Below are positions 43,310 to 52,200 of a DNA stretch of 64,000 bases, one piece after another; the stretch's first letter is position 1; each line of letters opens with the position of its first letter. The notes below the pieces were generated by a model, which had not been told where the DNA came from, did no database searches, and worked only from the letters and a program-made list of their open reading frames with translations. The position numbers and the translations under genes were made by a program. The stretch is from G965195345 sp965277775 (GTDB taxonomy: Bacteria; Pseudomonadota; Gammaproteobacteria; CAKMZV01), in contig OZ255843.1 in NCBI GenBank assembly GCA_965277775.1, forward strand, positions 1 to 64,000. Reading direction: 5' to 3'.

Positions 43310-44419
43310 ATGCAGTTATTAAAAAATCCTCATCGAGGCGTGGGCATTGCACCCTCTGAAGGCATGGCCGACAAACAACTGAGTGTCAACGCAGAACGAG
43401 TACAGTCATTGTTGCAACATTGCCCTGTAGCAAAACAAACACCGCTTTTGAATCATAGCCAAATGGCAACAGAATTGGGTGTGGCAAAATTATGGATTAA
43501 AGATGAGCGCGAGCGTATGGGACTTGGTAGTTTTAAAGCCACAGGGGCCGCGTATGTGATTGCAGTGCACGCCAGTGAGGCGATGGCTGACCGAAATATC
43601 AACTTAAAAGGTGCAACGCCTGAGCAATTAAAACAGGCACTCAAAGGCGTGACTTACGTTTGTGCCAGTGCGGGCAATCATGGTCTGTCTGTGGCTGCAG
43701 GCGCACGAGTTTTTGGTGCAAATGCCATTATTTATCTAAGTCATCACGTGCCAGAAAGTTTTGCCGAACGCTTGAGAAGCTATGATGCACAAGTCATTCG
43801 AGTGGGTGACAACTATGCCATCGGCTTGGAAGCGGCAAAATCAGCGGCAGAGGAACATGGCTGGATCTTATTGGCGGATACCACTTGGCCAGGTTATACC
43901 GATTTGCCTTTGCTGTTGATGGAAGGTTATTTGGCAGTGGCTGCTGAAATCGTCGCTCAATGTCCAGAAATACCCACCCATATCATCTTGCACGCTGGGG
44001 TAGGCGGCATAGCGGGTGCCGTATGTGCTTATCTTAGAGCGCAATGGGGTGAGACGCCAAATGTGATTATTGTGGAACCGGAATCAGCCCCAGCATTGAT
44101 GGAAAGCATCCGTGTTGGCAAACCCATCGTCACTGAAGGACCCAGCTCAAATATGGGACGTTTAGACTGTAAAGAACCTTCGCACGTCTCTCTTAAACAA
44201 TTGGCCAAAGAGGCCGATTGGTTTGTCACCATCAGCGACAAACAAGCTCAGCAGACGGTTGATTGGCTCAAAGATTCGTATGATTTTTTGGCGACACCGT
44301 CCGCCGTTGCCAGTCTATCGGCTATGCATCACAGTCAAAATGGTGATGCGTTGCGTTCGCCCTTAGGCATTGATGCAAACAGTACGGTTTTGCACATTGT
44401 GACAGAACAACAGGCTTAG
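43310..44419 (+). CDS. Diaminopropionate ammonia-lyase-like PLP enzyme
   Basis: This 369-residue enzyme is a fold-type II PLP lyase. The PLP lysine is in GLGSFKATGAAYV, the phosphate/substrate loop in CASAGNHGLSVAAGA, the PLP phosphate glycine loop in HAGVGGIAGAV, and RLDCKEPSHVS corresponds to the 'GLxCxEPS' segment of diaminopropionate ammonia-lyase (YgeX). It probably removes ammonia from a diamino or hydroxy amino acid. I start at the ATG 43310 (MQLLKNPHRG); the frame is open upstream to 43274 inside the racemase-family gene. It converges with the outer membrane protein gene and their stop codons overlap by 4 nt. Confidence 0.82.
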   Translation: MQLLKNPHRGVGIAPSEGMADKQLSVNAERVQSLLQHCPVAKQTPLLNHSQMATELGVAKLWIKDERERMGLGSFKATGAAYVIAVHASEAMADRNINLKGATPEQLKQALKGVTYVCASAGNHGLSVAAGARVFGANAIIYLSHHVPESFAERLRSYDAQVIRVGDNYAIGLEAAKSAAEEHGWILLADTTWPGYTDLPLLLMEGYLAVAAEIVAQCPEIPTHIILHAGVGGIAGAVCAYLRAQWGETPNVIIVEPESAPALMESIRVGKPIVTEGPSSNMGRLDCKEPSHVSLKQLAKEADWFVTISDKQAQQTVDWLKDSYDFLATPSAVASLSAMHHSQNGDALRSPLGIDANSTVLHIVTEQQA

Positions 44420-45612
44420 TAGAAGTACGTTAAGCGCAGTTGTAAGTAGTCTTGGTTGTTCAGTCGTTGGGCGAGCGGATCTTCGTCGGGTAAGGCAAAG
44501 AAAAAGCTTGAAACTTCGGCTTTCCAAGCATTGCCAAAACGTTTTGAACCTCGAATCGACCAAGATTGACCAAAATTATTATTGTCAACGCTCACACCCA
44601 TAGTAATATCACTGCCATCGACATCATTAAAGTCAAAGCGTGTGGCTAAGAAGGTATCGTTTTGAAGAATATCATTACTCCGTTCACCGCGTTCATCCCA
44701 ATTGACTTCTGCTAATAAGCCAATGTCAATTTCATCGATGGCACCGACCAAGGTATATTCAAAGCCGAAGACCGAGGCAAAAAATTCGGTGTCGTCTGTG
44801 ATGCTTTTATGGATGCCTTCAAACTTCCACAGCCAGCCGTCAAGAGACAATTGGTATTCCAATCCAACTTGTTTGGCTTGGCGATAGAGTGCCGTTCCGA
44901 CGCCATTTAGGAATAAGTAGGCGGGGATACGATCTGTGCCCTGAAAATAAGACACGGCGAACTCATGATCGTCGATGTAATTGGCATAACGGATGGCATA
45001 ATCAACGTGATTGGCTTTGGCGCTGTCTTGGTACTGGGGCGTTGCATTGATATACCCTGGGTTTTTTTCACCCACCAGAGTTTGTTCTCTAAAGTAGGGC
45101 AGAATGTAGGCGCTAATCACACCCGCCTCTTCTTGATCCCACGTCCCTTGGATCATCGGTTGTCCCAGACGATAGGATTTATCAAAACCATAGGCAGTAT
45201 CTTGCTGATTAATGATATTGACAAGATTCCGTGATTCAGCAACCCCCCAAAACACTTTGTTAATGCCCACCAGAGCTTCCCATGTTTCTGCTTGGTAGAG
45301 CCAATAAAATTCGCGCACATCAAAATGAGTTCGACTTTGATCGACCGAATCGTACAGATAAAAGAATTGTGTGACAAATTGTTGTTCTTGCGACTCACTG
45401 ATCCAGGCCCATTGAGGCTTAACGATCAATGCAGGGAATATGTTCTGTTGTGGCGACCGTATGCTGCCATCGGTATAGCTCAACAAATCAAATCCCAACT
45501 CATTGCCAAAGGTACTTTCTGCAATCACTTTGGAAGCTGTGACCGAGCATAAACCAATTAGAACAAGCTGGAATAATTGACGTAATGGTTTAACAATCAT
45601 GGCTTGAGTCAT
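44416..45612 (-). CDS. Outer membrane beta-barrel protein
   Basis: This 398-residue protein has a signal peptide (hydrophobic residues 13-28, cleavage likely near VIAES) and then many short amphipathic beta strands rich in Tyr, Phe and Trp, ending in RLTYFY, a typical aromatic BAM recognition C terminus. It is therefore very likely a porin-like outer membrane barrel. It follows, on the same strand, an RND transporter and a LolA-like periplasmic protein, which together could form a lipid-transport path across the envelope. Start may be Met1 (45612) or Met5 (45600). Confidence 0.75.
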   Translation of the reverse strand: MTQAMIVKPLRQLFQLVLIGLCSVTASKVIAESTFGNELGFDLLSYTDGSIRSPQQNIFPALIVKPQWAWISESQEQQFVTQFFYLYDSVDQSRTHFDVREFYWLYQAETWEALVGINKVFWGVAESRNLVNIINQQDTAYGFDKSYRLGQPMIQGTWDQEEAGVISAYILPYFREQTLVGEKNPGYINATPQYQDSAKANHVDYAIRYANYIDDHEFAVSYFQGTDRIPAYLFLNGVGTALYRQAKQVGLEYQLSLDGWLWKFEGIHKSITDDTEFFASVFGFEYTLVGAIDEIDIGLLAEVNWDERGERSNDILQNDTFLATRFDFNDVDGSDITMGVSVDNNNFGQSWSIRGSKRFGNAWKAEVSSFFFALPDEDPLAQRLNNQDYLQLRLTYFY

Positions 45613-45696
45613 TGAACTGTATAGACTTCAGGGCACCCATACATTGATTTTGCCTTATGGAGATTCTTGACGGTTTGCCAGTAATTCTGTCATTGA

Positions 45697-46494
45697 CTAT
45701 CGTAATGATTTCAACTTCCGCTTATTAAAGTCAGAGGATTTAAAACCCACGTCAAATTCAAAATCTTTAAATGACAGCAATGTGCGACGTTTTTTCTGAT
45801 GATTGATCATTTCCATGTTCAATGCCCGCCAAACACCCACGTCAAATTTATTGTAATTGGAGAGGGTTAGGGTTTTTAACAAGGTGCCTTTGCGGTCATA
45901 AAACTCAGATTTCAGCGGTTGTAAATGCTTCTGAGAATACCAGGTGTAGAAGTATTTATAGCCAGAATATTTGTCTTGTGGCACGAGTTTGACTTTATCA
46001 GCGGCTTCACCATCGATATCTTCGGTCGTGAGATACTCATAGCTGTATTTGCTGAGCTCAAAAGAGCTGAGATCTTCAAAGGCAAATTCACTGCCCATAA
46101 ATGGCCCTGATTTGTTTTTGGAAGAAATCCTTTTTACGCGCTTTAACGCGGGTAAGTAAAGCCATTGGTCATCGGACTTGTCAACGTGTGAAAAGGTCAG
46201 AAAAGCCGTGCCTTTTACATCGCGTGGGCTGTCAAAGATGCTCAATGATTTATCACCATCGCCTTGAACTTCCAATGCCCGTGAACGCACTTGTCGCGTG
46301 CTTTTTTCACCATGATTATTGATGAGTTCCATTTGCATTTTACTTTGACTGCTGATCCAATTCACATTCGAGTTTTTCGATTTAGTGGCGATGGCTAAGC
46401 CTTTTTTCTCAGCGTCTGTTTTTGCCTCCCATGCCGCATAGGCTGGCAGTGCGATGAAGCTGAGTAGTGAGAAAGTTAATAAAAGTTTTTTCAT
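45697..46494 (-). CDS. LolA-like periplasmic lipid-binding protein
   Basis: This 265-residue protein resembles the 'outer membrane lipoprotein-sorting protein' (LolA-like) family that accompanies MMPL-type RND transporters. It has a signal peptide (residues 1-20, cleavage after AYA) and family segments such as DQWLYLPALKRVKRISS, GPFMGSEFAFEDLS and KSEFYDRKGTLLKTLTL. The predicted fold is a half beta-barrel that carries a hydrophobic molecule. Its ATG overlaps the stop of the transporter gene (ATGA), so the two are coupled. The substrate is unknown; a lipid or hopanoid-like molecule is a guess from related systems. Confidence 0.82.
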   Translation of the reverse strand: MKKLLLTFSLLSFIALPAYAAWEAKTDAEKKGLAIATKSKNSNVNWISSQSKMQMELINNHGEKSTRQVRSRALEVQGDGDKSLSIFDSPRDVKGTAFLTFSHVDKSDDQWLYLPALKRVKRISSKNKSGPFMGSEFAFEDLSSFELSKYSYEYLTTEDIDGEAADKVKLVPQDKYSGYKYFYTWYSQKHLQPLKSEFYDRKGTLLKTLTLSNYNKFDVGVWRALNMEMINHQKKRRTLLSFKDFEFDVGFKSSDFNKRKLKSLR

Positions 46495-48785
46495 GAGGTT
46501 TTACTCCGTTCGTTACGATTGATAAGCATTAAAAGAGGGGGAAGTAGGAAGAAATCTACAAGCAGCGCAGCAATAATGGTGACACACGTTAATATGGCCA
46601 TTTCACCATTGGGCAAATAGGTTGAAAACGACATGATAAGGAAACCACAAACCAAGGCGACGGTGGTGATCCACAAGGCGCGTCCAACGCTTCTAAATGC
46701 ATAGCGAATGGCATCTTCGGTGAGCAAGTTTTTGTGTCGTTTTGCATACAGATATTTGCTTAAAAAGTGGACGGTATCATCGACAATAATGCCCAAGCTT
46801 AAACTGACAACGATGGAGTTGGCAATGCCGACTTGGCCTCTGAGCAAATACCAAATACCAAAGGCAATACCGGCGGGCAATAAATTGGGAATAAAGCTCA
46901 ATACGCCATAACGAATTGAGCGCAACGCCGCAATCAACACCAAGGAAATCAACACCAATGCCAGACTAGCACTGATCAACGAGCTGTTAATATTCGTCTG
47001 CCCTATGTAAGAGAACATCAGCGTCGTACCCACAGGTTTTGACTCAAAGGTTGTGGCATTGGCATCTAACCAATCTTGGATGCGTTTTTCAAATTTGATG
47101 TTGTCAATGCTGCTGAGGCTGATAATGGTTGCAACAATACGCGTTGCTGATTTATCAACGTTGATTTGATTATTTAAATCCAGTCCGTAAGGCAGGGATA
47201 ATTCATAGAGCAACAGGTATTGCGCCGCCAGCTCTTGATTATCTGGAATGCGGTGAAATTCTGGGTTGTTCTGATTCATATTTTGATTCAAACGTTTAAC
47301 AACGTCTGACAGACTGTTAATATTGCGCACTTCGGGTTGCGCTTTGAGCCATTCGGTCAGCTGGTCCATTTCCTTCAGAAACGCGGGATTATTGATGCCA
47401 TTGGGCACTTTGGTGTTCAAAGACAATTCAAATACGCCATTGCCACCGATTTCGCGATCTGAAAACTCTGTGGCTTGGCGAATGGACGTTGATTCATCAA
47501 AATATTTTGTGAATTCATCATTCAAAACGTTCAAGGGCAGAAGGGCGACAAAAGCCAAAGAAAGGATGCTTGAACCAATCAAAAGTTTTTTAGAGTTGCC
47601 AATAACGAATTCCGCTAAGGTTTCCATAAAATCCGTTTTTTGTGTCACCTTGGGTTTGACTCGAACGGGTAAGATCATCATCAGCGCGGGTAGGAGGGCA
47701 ATAGAACAGATAAAAGCCCCAATCACACCAATGGCCACAACGTTGCCGAGATCTCTGAATGGGCCAACATCACTGAAATTTAAAGTCAAAAATCCAATGG
47801 CAGTGGTCAAACTCGTTAAGAACACTGGCATGAAATTGACTTTTAAGCTTTCATGCATGGCGGCTTTTTTGTCCAAATTGTTTTGCCGCATTTCATAATA
47901 AAAACTCGATAAAACGTGGACGCAATCGGCCACCGCCAAGGTGAGAATCATATACAGTGCGATCATCACAGGACCAGACAAGTAAAGTCCAATCCAGCCC
48001 GCACCACCATAGCCCATGAGTACGCTTAATATAACCACAATCATGGTGGCAAAAGCGCCACTGTATGTGCCAACTAAGAGTCCCATAACGATCAAAATCG
48101 CCAAAAATAGTAGCGGCATCAGATTGCCTAAGTCAGTCTTTGCCGACTCGGCAAAAGCATTATTGAGCATAATCAAACCACTCAAGTGAACCTCAACATC
48201 TGGGTTGTTCGCCTGATACTCTGACATGGTTTTGTTAATGGCCGCAGCCACTGTGCCAACGCCGACTTGGGTATCTTCGTCAGGAATGTTTATGGTGATG
48301 TTGATGGCAGTGACCGCACTATTCAATGAAATCATACGACCAACTAAGGCAGGTTCATTCAAGGCAATGGCTTGTATGCGTTTTAAATCTTCATCGCTCA
48401 GTTCTAAGGCCTCCTCGACCAAATCGCCAACGAGGAGATCGTCATCTTCAACATCGGTATGCTGATAATTGGTGAGCGAATCGACCCGATTAGAATATGG
48501 AATTTGCCAGAGTTCTTCAGTGAGTGTGACCAGAGAATCTAAAAACTTACGATCAAACACGCCTGATTTAGGTTTGATTGAAATAAAAACATTGTCAACC
48601 TTGTTGTAAACGTCTTGAACCTTATCGTATTCAATCATTTGCGGGAAGTCTGGGGAGAAAAAAATACGATAATCGTCGTTAAAATACAAAAATCGCACCC
48701 CTGAAGCAACAATCAAGGTCATCGCAATCACGGATAACATGGTTAGCCATTTATGGCTTATTATTCGAGGGAAAAGTGCATTCAT
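46491..48785 (-). CDS. RND/MMPL-family transporter
   Basis: This 764-residue protein is a single-chain RND permease of the MMPL/HpnN type: two copies of one membrane helix, a large periplasmic domain and five more helices. The first membrane bundle spans about residues 220-380 and the second about 600-755. Conserved segments such as LAVADCVHVLSSFYYEM and LSLGIIVDDTVHFLSKYLYAKR in the fourth helices carry the acidic residues used for proton coupling. With the LolA-like protein and the outer membrane barrel it forms a probable lipid-export set. A promoter-like pair lies 60-90 bp upstream. Confidence 0.9.
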   Translation of the reverse strand: MNALFPRIISHKWLTMLSVIAMTLIVASGVRFLYFNDDYRIFFSPDFPQMIEYDKVQDVYNKVDNVFISIKPKSGVFDRKFLDSLVTLTEELWQIPYSNRVDSLTNYQHTDVEDDDLLVGDLVEEALELSDEDLKRIQAIALNEPALVGRMISLNSAVTAINITINIPDEDTQVGVGTVAAAINKTMSEYQANNPDVEVHLSGLIMLNNAFAESAKTDLGNLMPLLFLAILIVMGLLVGTYSGAFATMIVVILSVLMGYGGAGWIGLYLSGPVMIALYMILTLAVADCVHVLSSFYYEMRQNNLDKKAAMHESLKVNFMPVFLTSLTTAIGFLTLNFSDVGPFRDLGNVVAIGVIGAFICSIALLPALMMILPVRVKPKVTQKTDFMETLAEFVIGNSKKLLIGSSILSLAFVALLPLNVLNDEFTKYFDESTSIRQATEFSDREIGGNGVFELSLNTKVPNGINNPAFLKEMDQLTEWLKAQPEVRNINSLSDVVKRLNQNMNQNNPEFHRIPDNQELAAQYLLLYELSLPYGLDLNNQINVDKSATRIVATIISLSSIDNIKFEKRIQDWLDANATTFESKPVGTTLMFSYIGQTNINSSLISASLALVLISLVLIAALRSIRYGVLSFIPNLLPAGIAFGIWYLLRGQVGIANSIVVSLSLGIIVDDTVHFLSKYLYAKRHKNLLTEDAIRYAFRSVGRALWITTVALVCGFLIMSFSTYLPNGEMAILTCVTIIAALLVDFFLLPPLLMLINRNERSKTS

Positions 48786-49308
48786 CGAGGGGTCCTTTTG
48801 CGATTATGAGATTAAAAGAGCGGTTGCTTAAACAATCATGGTCTATTTATAGCGCCACGCCAACCACATCAAAGTCTTGGATAGGGTGTTCTTAAAGTGA
48901 TTGAGCTTTTAAATTTTGCGCTTCATAACAAAATCTAAGACGCTCAAATCTTAAGGTTGCTTACAGACCTCGTCTAGGAAGTCAGGCTGATGTGACTAAG
49001 CGGCTTTTTTTGGCAACCAAATCAGCGCAAATTATATTTTGTATGGACAAATTAGTCAATAAATGAGTCAATAAAACCTGATTATTCCTATCTTTTTAAG
49101 ATTTGGCACAAGACATTTTTAATTATGCTCAGTTGCGCGTTTTGGTTTAAATTTTAGGCTGTCATTTTTAAATACATAGAGCCTAATTATCCATGAGCAA
49201 ATGATTAAAAACTGCTGACGAAACGATGGTCGCTATGGACTCAGTGCCATCGAAATGCTGGAACTAAAACGCAATGTTTAAAATTCTGTGTATGAGAAGT
49301 CGTCTCGC
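48786..49308 (-). promoter_or_regulatory. 523-bp gap with a putative promoter of the RND gene set
   Basis: No gene is visible. On the minus strand TTTGAT (48868-48873) and TATAAA (48846-48851) are 16 bp apart and point to the RND gene. A loose inverted repeat TTAGGCT (49154-49160) / AGCCTAA (49180-49186) with a 19-nt loop has no T-run. The rest is AT-rich and featureless to me. Confidence 0.4.
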
Positions 49309-50184
49309 TCAGAATTTTCTGAACAATCGGGAAAGGATCAACCGAGATTGCAATGGTTTTTGATAAAGCAGCGAACTTGCAAACAACAGGCCCGCAAAGA
49401 CCGCCATGGTTGCTGCGATAGAACCGTCGATAAAACTGGAAACATAATAACCGCCAATGGCGCTAATAGCCGACAAGCCCAATCCGATCATGAACATACC
49501 GAGTAAGGACTTTGCTAATCGTTTGGCGGTATTTGGAATGATCGTCAGCATGGCCACGACCATGATGGCACCGACTGCATCAAAAGCTGAGACAGCACAA
49601 ATGGCAACCAATGCCGTCAATAACCATTGCCATAAGCCGACGTTGATGCCATTTGCCGTACTATGCATGGGGTCAAAACAAATGCTTTTTAAGCGATGCC
49701 AGGCGCTGATAAAAAGTCCCAAGGTGATGATGAGCACAATGGTGAGCATCCACACCACTCGAGGGCCCGCATTTTGCCCATTTATCTGAATAACGTCGAT
49801 GGGAGTGAAGGCAATTTCTCCAAAAAGCACACAGCTTTGATCCAAATCGACGTGACCAGCATAATAAGTGATCAAAATGACGGCTACGGCAAAAAATGAG
49901 GTAAATACGATCCCAATGCTGTCTTGTTGTTTGAGCTTAAAGACATTTTGCAGAAGTTGGGTGATCGCCGCCGCCGCCAGTCCAGAGGCCAAGGCGCCAA
50001 CAAACAACCAAATGAGTGAACGGTCATCAATGAGCAAATAGGCAAGTATGAGCCCCAACAAAACACTGTGACTGATGGCATCGCCAAACATGGCTTGTTT
50101 TCTGAGCACCATAAAGTTGCCATTGAATGTGCAAACAATGGCCACCAAGAGGGCTGTGATGATTAACCAGAATTCGTGGGACAT
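49309..50184 (-). CDS. mntD: Metal ABC transporter permease (TroD/MntD type)
   Basis: This 291-residue membrane protein is a permease of the ABC-3 family for manganese, zinc or iron. It has about eight helices and the family segments GDAISHSVLLGL (near residue 33) and VGAIMVVAMLTIIPNTAKRLA in the late helices. It is the last gene of the binding-protein / ATPase / permease / permease set, with its ATG overlapping the stop of the upstream permease by one base (TAATG). The start at 50184 gives MSHEFWLIITAL. Confidence 0.88.
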   Translation of the reverse strand: MSHEFWLIITALLVAIVCTFNGNFMVLRKQAMFGDAISHSVLLGLILAYLLIDDRSLIWLFVGALASGLAAAAITQLLQNVFKLKQQDSIGIVFTSFFAVAVILITYYAGHVDLDQSCVLFGEIAFTPIDVIQINGQNAGPRVVWMLTIVLIITLGLFISAWHRLKSICFDPMHSTANGINVGLWQWLLTALVAICAVSAFDAVGAIMVVAMLTIIPNTAKRLAKSLLGMFMIGLGLSAISAIGGYYVSSFIDGSIAATMAVFAGLLFASSLLYQKPLQSRLILSRLFRKF

Positions 50185-51455
50185 TATTTAGCGGGCAGGG
50201 TTGGAATGGTCTTACCGTGGGGGTCAAGTTTGATTTGTTTGAGTTCGCTTTCAACCTCACGGGCCATGGTTGGAGTCAATATGTGCTCGACTTCTTCAGC
50301 AATTGGGTGGACCACATGTTTTTCTAAGCCCACCTTTTTGGTCAGATAGGCTTCCCAAAGTCGATGGTTACGGGTTAATTCAATGGCCTTACGCGCGCCC
50401 GCCTCAGTCAATTGCAGCAAATCGGGTTGATGATTAACAAATAATCCTTTTTTAAGCAAACGTTTGGCGGTGGGTTCAATTAGGTGGCTGGGGAATTCGC
50501 GCACACTTAGAATGTCGTTTAGGGTGAAACTTGGTTTGTTAAAGCGTTCTTGTAATAAAAAACAAGCGCGCAATACATTTTCTTCCAAGCGAATTTTTTT
50601 GCGTTTATGTTGTGTCCACAGTTGATGGATCACCCCCCTATAGGGCGAGAATAGGGCGGAGACGATGAACAAACTTGTCAGTGTCACCACAATCCAAGGA
50701 CCCGTGGGAAATTTACTGTATTCGCTCGATAGGTACACCCCGACAACCACACTGACCATGCCACAAAAGATGGCAATGGCAAGTAATTTACTTAGCAAAT
50801 AGGTAAGCTGCCGAGCGATGAGTGCGGGAATCAAGAGTAGGGCGGACATCAGTATGACGCCCACCAATTGCAGTCCAATAACCACAACGATCACCAATAA
50901 GCAACCAATGATCAAATCTAAATGCTTGGGTTTTAGGGTGGACAATTGCATGAATTTTCGATCAAAAGCGCACCCTCTTAGTGCATGAAAAAACACAAAG
51001 ACAGTCGCGCTGACGATTAACATAATGATAAATAAGTAAATCACATCGACTTGAGTAAGTGAAGCGGCTTGACCAAAAAACAGCTTGTCTAATCCGCCTT
51101 TGCCTGGAATGGGCAGCCTTTGGATAATCGATAAGATCAACACGCCAATCGAAAAGAACAAAGACAAGACGATGGCTAAAGCCGAATCGGGGCTGATTTG
51201 TTTTTTATTGATGAGCCACTCAAGGGTGACATAGCCGAGAAAAGCCGAGGCGGTGCCACCAATTAAAGTGATACCGGTGCTGTTGGTCTGTGCCAATAAA
51301 AATGCCATCAACACGCCAGGTAAGGCGCAGTGTGCCAAGGCATCACCAATCAATGAGCGTTTGTTTAAGTAAGCAAATGTGCCACTCAATGCAGCGCTGA
51401 TGCTTAACATGATGCCCCCGCTGAGCACCCAAAGAAAATTGGCATCAAAGCTCAT
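50184..51455 (-). CDS. mntC: Metal ABC permease with C-terminal DtxR-like domain (TroC/MntC type)
   Basis: Residues 1-280 are an ABC-3 permease with GDALAHCALPGVLMAFLL and VGVILMSALLLIPALIARQL. Residues 300-423 are a cytoplasmic DtxR/MntR-like part: a winged-helix-like segment (TLNDILSVREFP, then RLLKKGLFVNHQPDLLQLTEAGARKA) and the metal-binding/dimer segment (LWEAYLTKKVGLEKHVVHPIAEEVEH, ending LDPHGKTIP). The free regulator at 53133-53807 has the same DPHGxxIP motif. Such fusions are known in TroC-like permeases and may sense metal. The ATG at 51455 (MSFDANFLWV) overlaps the ATPase stop by 11 nt; the longer open frame to 51596 lies inside the ATPase gene. Confidence 0.88.
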   Translation of the reverse strand: MSFDANFLWVLSGGIMLSISAALSGTFAYLNKRSLIGDALAHCALPGVLMAFLLAQTNSTGITLIGGTASAFLGYVTLEWLINKKQISPDSALAIVLSLFFSIGVLILSIIQRLPIPGKGGLDKLFFGQAASLTQVDVIYLFIIMLIVSATVFVFFHALRGCAFDRKFMQLSTLKPKHLDLIIGCLLVIVVVIGLQLVGVILMSALLLIPALIARQLTYLLSKLLAIAIFCGMVSVVVGVYLSSEYSKFPTGPWIVVTLTSLFIVSALFSPYRGVIHQLWTQHKRKKIRLEENVLRACFLLQERFNKPSFTLNDILSVREFPSHLIEPTAKRLLKKGLFVNHQPDLLQLTEAGARKAIELTRNHRLWEAYLTKKVGLEKHVVHPIAEEVEHILTPTMAREVESELKQIKLDPHGKTIPTLPAK

Positions 51456-52200
51456 CTTGCACTTCAACTTTTGCCAGCAATGAAAATGGATTGCTGTACG
51501 TTTTTTTAATGTATTGCTCGGTAAACACTTTGGCGACAGGACCTTGGGCAACCAGGTGTTTGTTGAGCAAAAAAAGGTAATCGAAATATTGTTCAACTGT
51601 ATTTAAATCATGGTGCACACAGAGTAGGGTGGCGCCATTGTTTTGTAATAGCTTTAATTGCTGGTAGATGGCTTGCTCGCTGGCAATGTCAATGGCGGAA
51701 AAGGGCTCATCCAATAAGTACAACGTCGCTTTTTGGGCCAATGCGCGTGCAATAAAAACGCGTTGTTGCTGACCGCCAGAGAGTTCACTTATGGCGTTAT
51801 TGGCATAACTTTCCATGTCCACTTGCTCTAAGGCTTGATGGGCAATTTTTTTATCGTTGTTATTGGGTCTTTGCCACCATTTTAAATGGGTTAAGCGCCC
51901 CATAAGAACTACTTCAAAAACACTGATTGGAAAATCCCAGTCAACGTTCGCACGTTGGGGCACGTAGGCAATGGTGGGTCGTTTTTCTGCCAATGAGCCA
52001 GAGAAATAGCGGAAGGTGCCCGATTCAGATTTTATCAACTGTAAGGCGGCGTTTAAAAGTGTGGTTTTACCTGCACCGTTAGGGCCAATGATGGCCGCAA
52101 ATTTTTCTTGGGGCAGTTCTAAATTGATTTCTTCTAATACTTTTTTATTTTGATAGCGAACATTGAGTCCGCGAATGGATAAGGCGTTATAAGCGCTCAT
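51445..52200 (-). CDS. mntB: Metal ABC transporter ATP-binding protein
   Basis: This 251-residue protein powers the metal importer. Walker A is GPNGAGKTTLLNAAL near residue 38, the ABC signature is ELSGGQQQRVFIARAL, Walker B is LYLLDEPFSAID and the switch His is in LLCVHHDLN. It matches the ATPases of Mn/Zn/Fe importers. Its ATG overlaps the stop of the binding-protein gene (ATGA) and its 3' end overlaps the fused permease gene. Confidence 0.93.
   Translation of the reverse strand: MSAYNALSIRGLNVRYQNKKVLEEINLELPQEKFAAIIGPNGAGKTTLLNAALQLIKSESGTFRYFSGSLAEKRPTIAYVPQRANVDWDFPISVFEVVLMGRLTHLKWWQRPNNNDKKIAHQALEQVDMESYANNAISELSGGQQQRVFIARALAQKATLYLLDEPFSAIDIASEQAIYQQLKLLQNNGATLLCVHHDLNTVEQYFDYLFLLNKHLVAQGPVAKVFTEQYIKKTYSNPFSLLAKVEVQDEL

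Noticed and set aside
41355..44419. Complete ectoine-utilisation operon
   Set aside because: Only three of the expected genes are present, the M24 protein lacks close resemblance to ectoine hydrolase, and the PLP enzyme is nearer to diaminopropionate ammonia-lyase.
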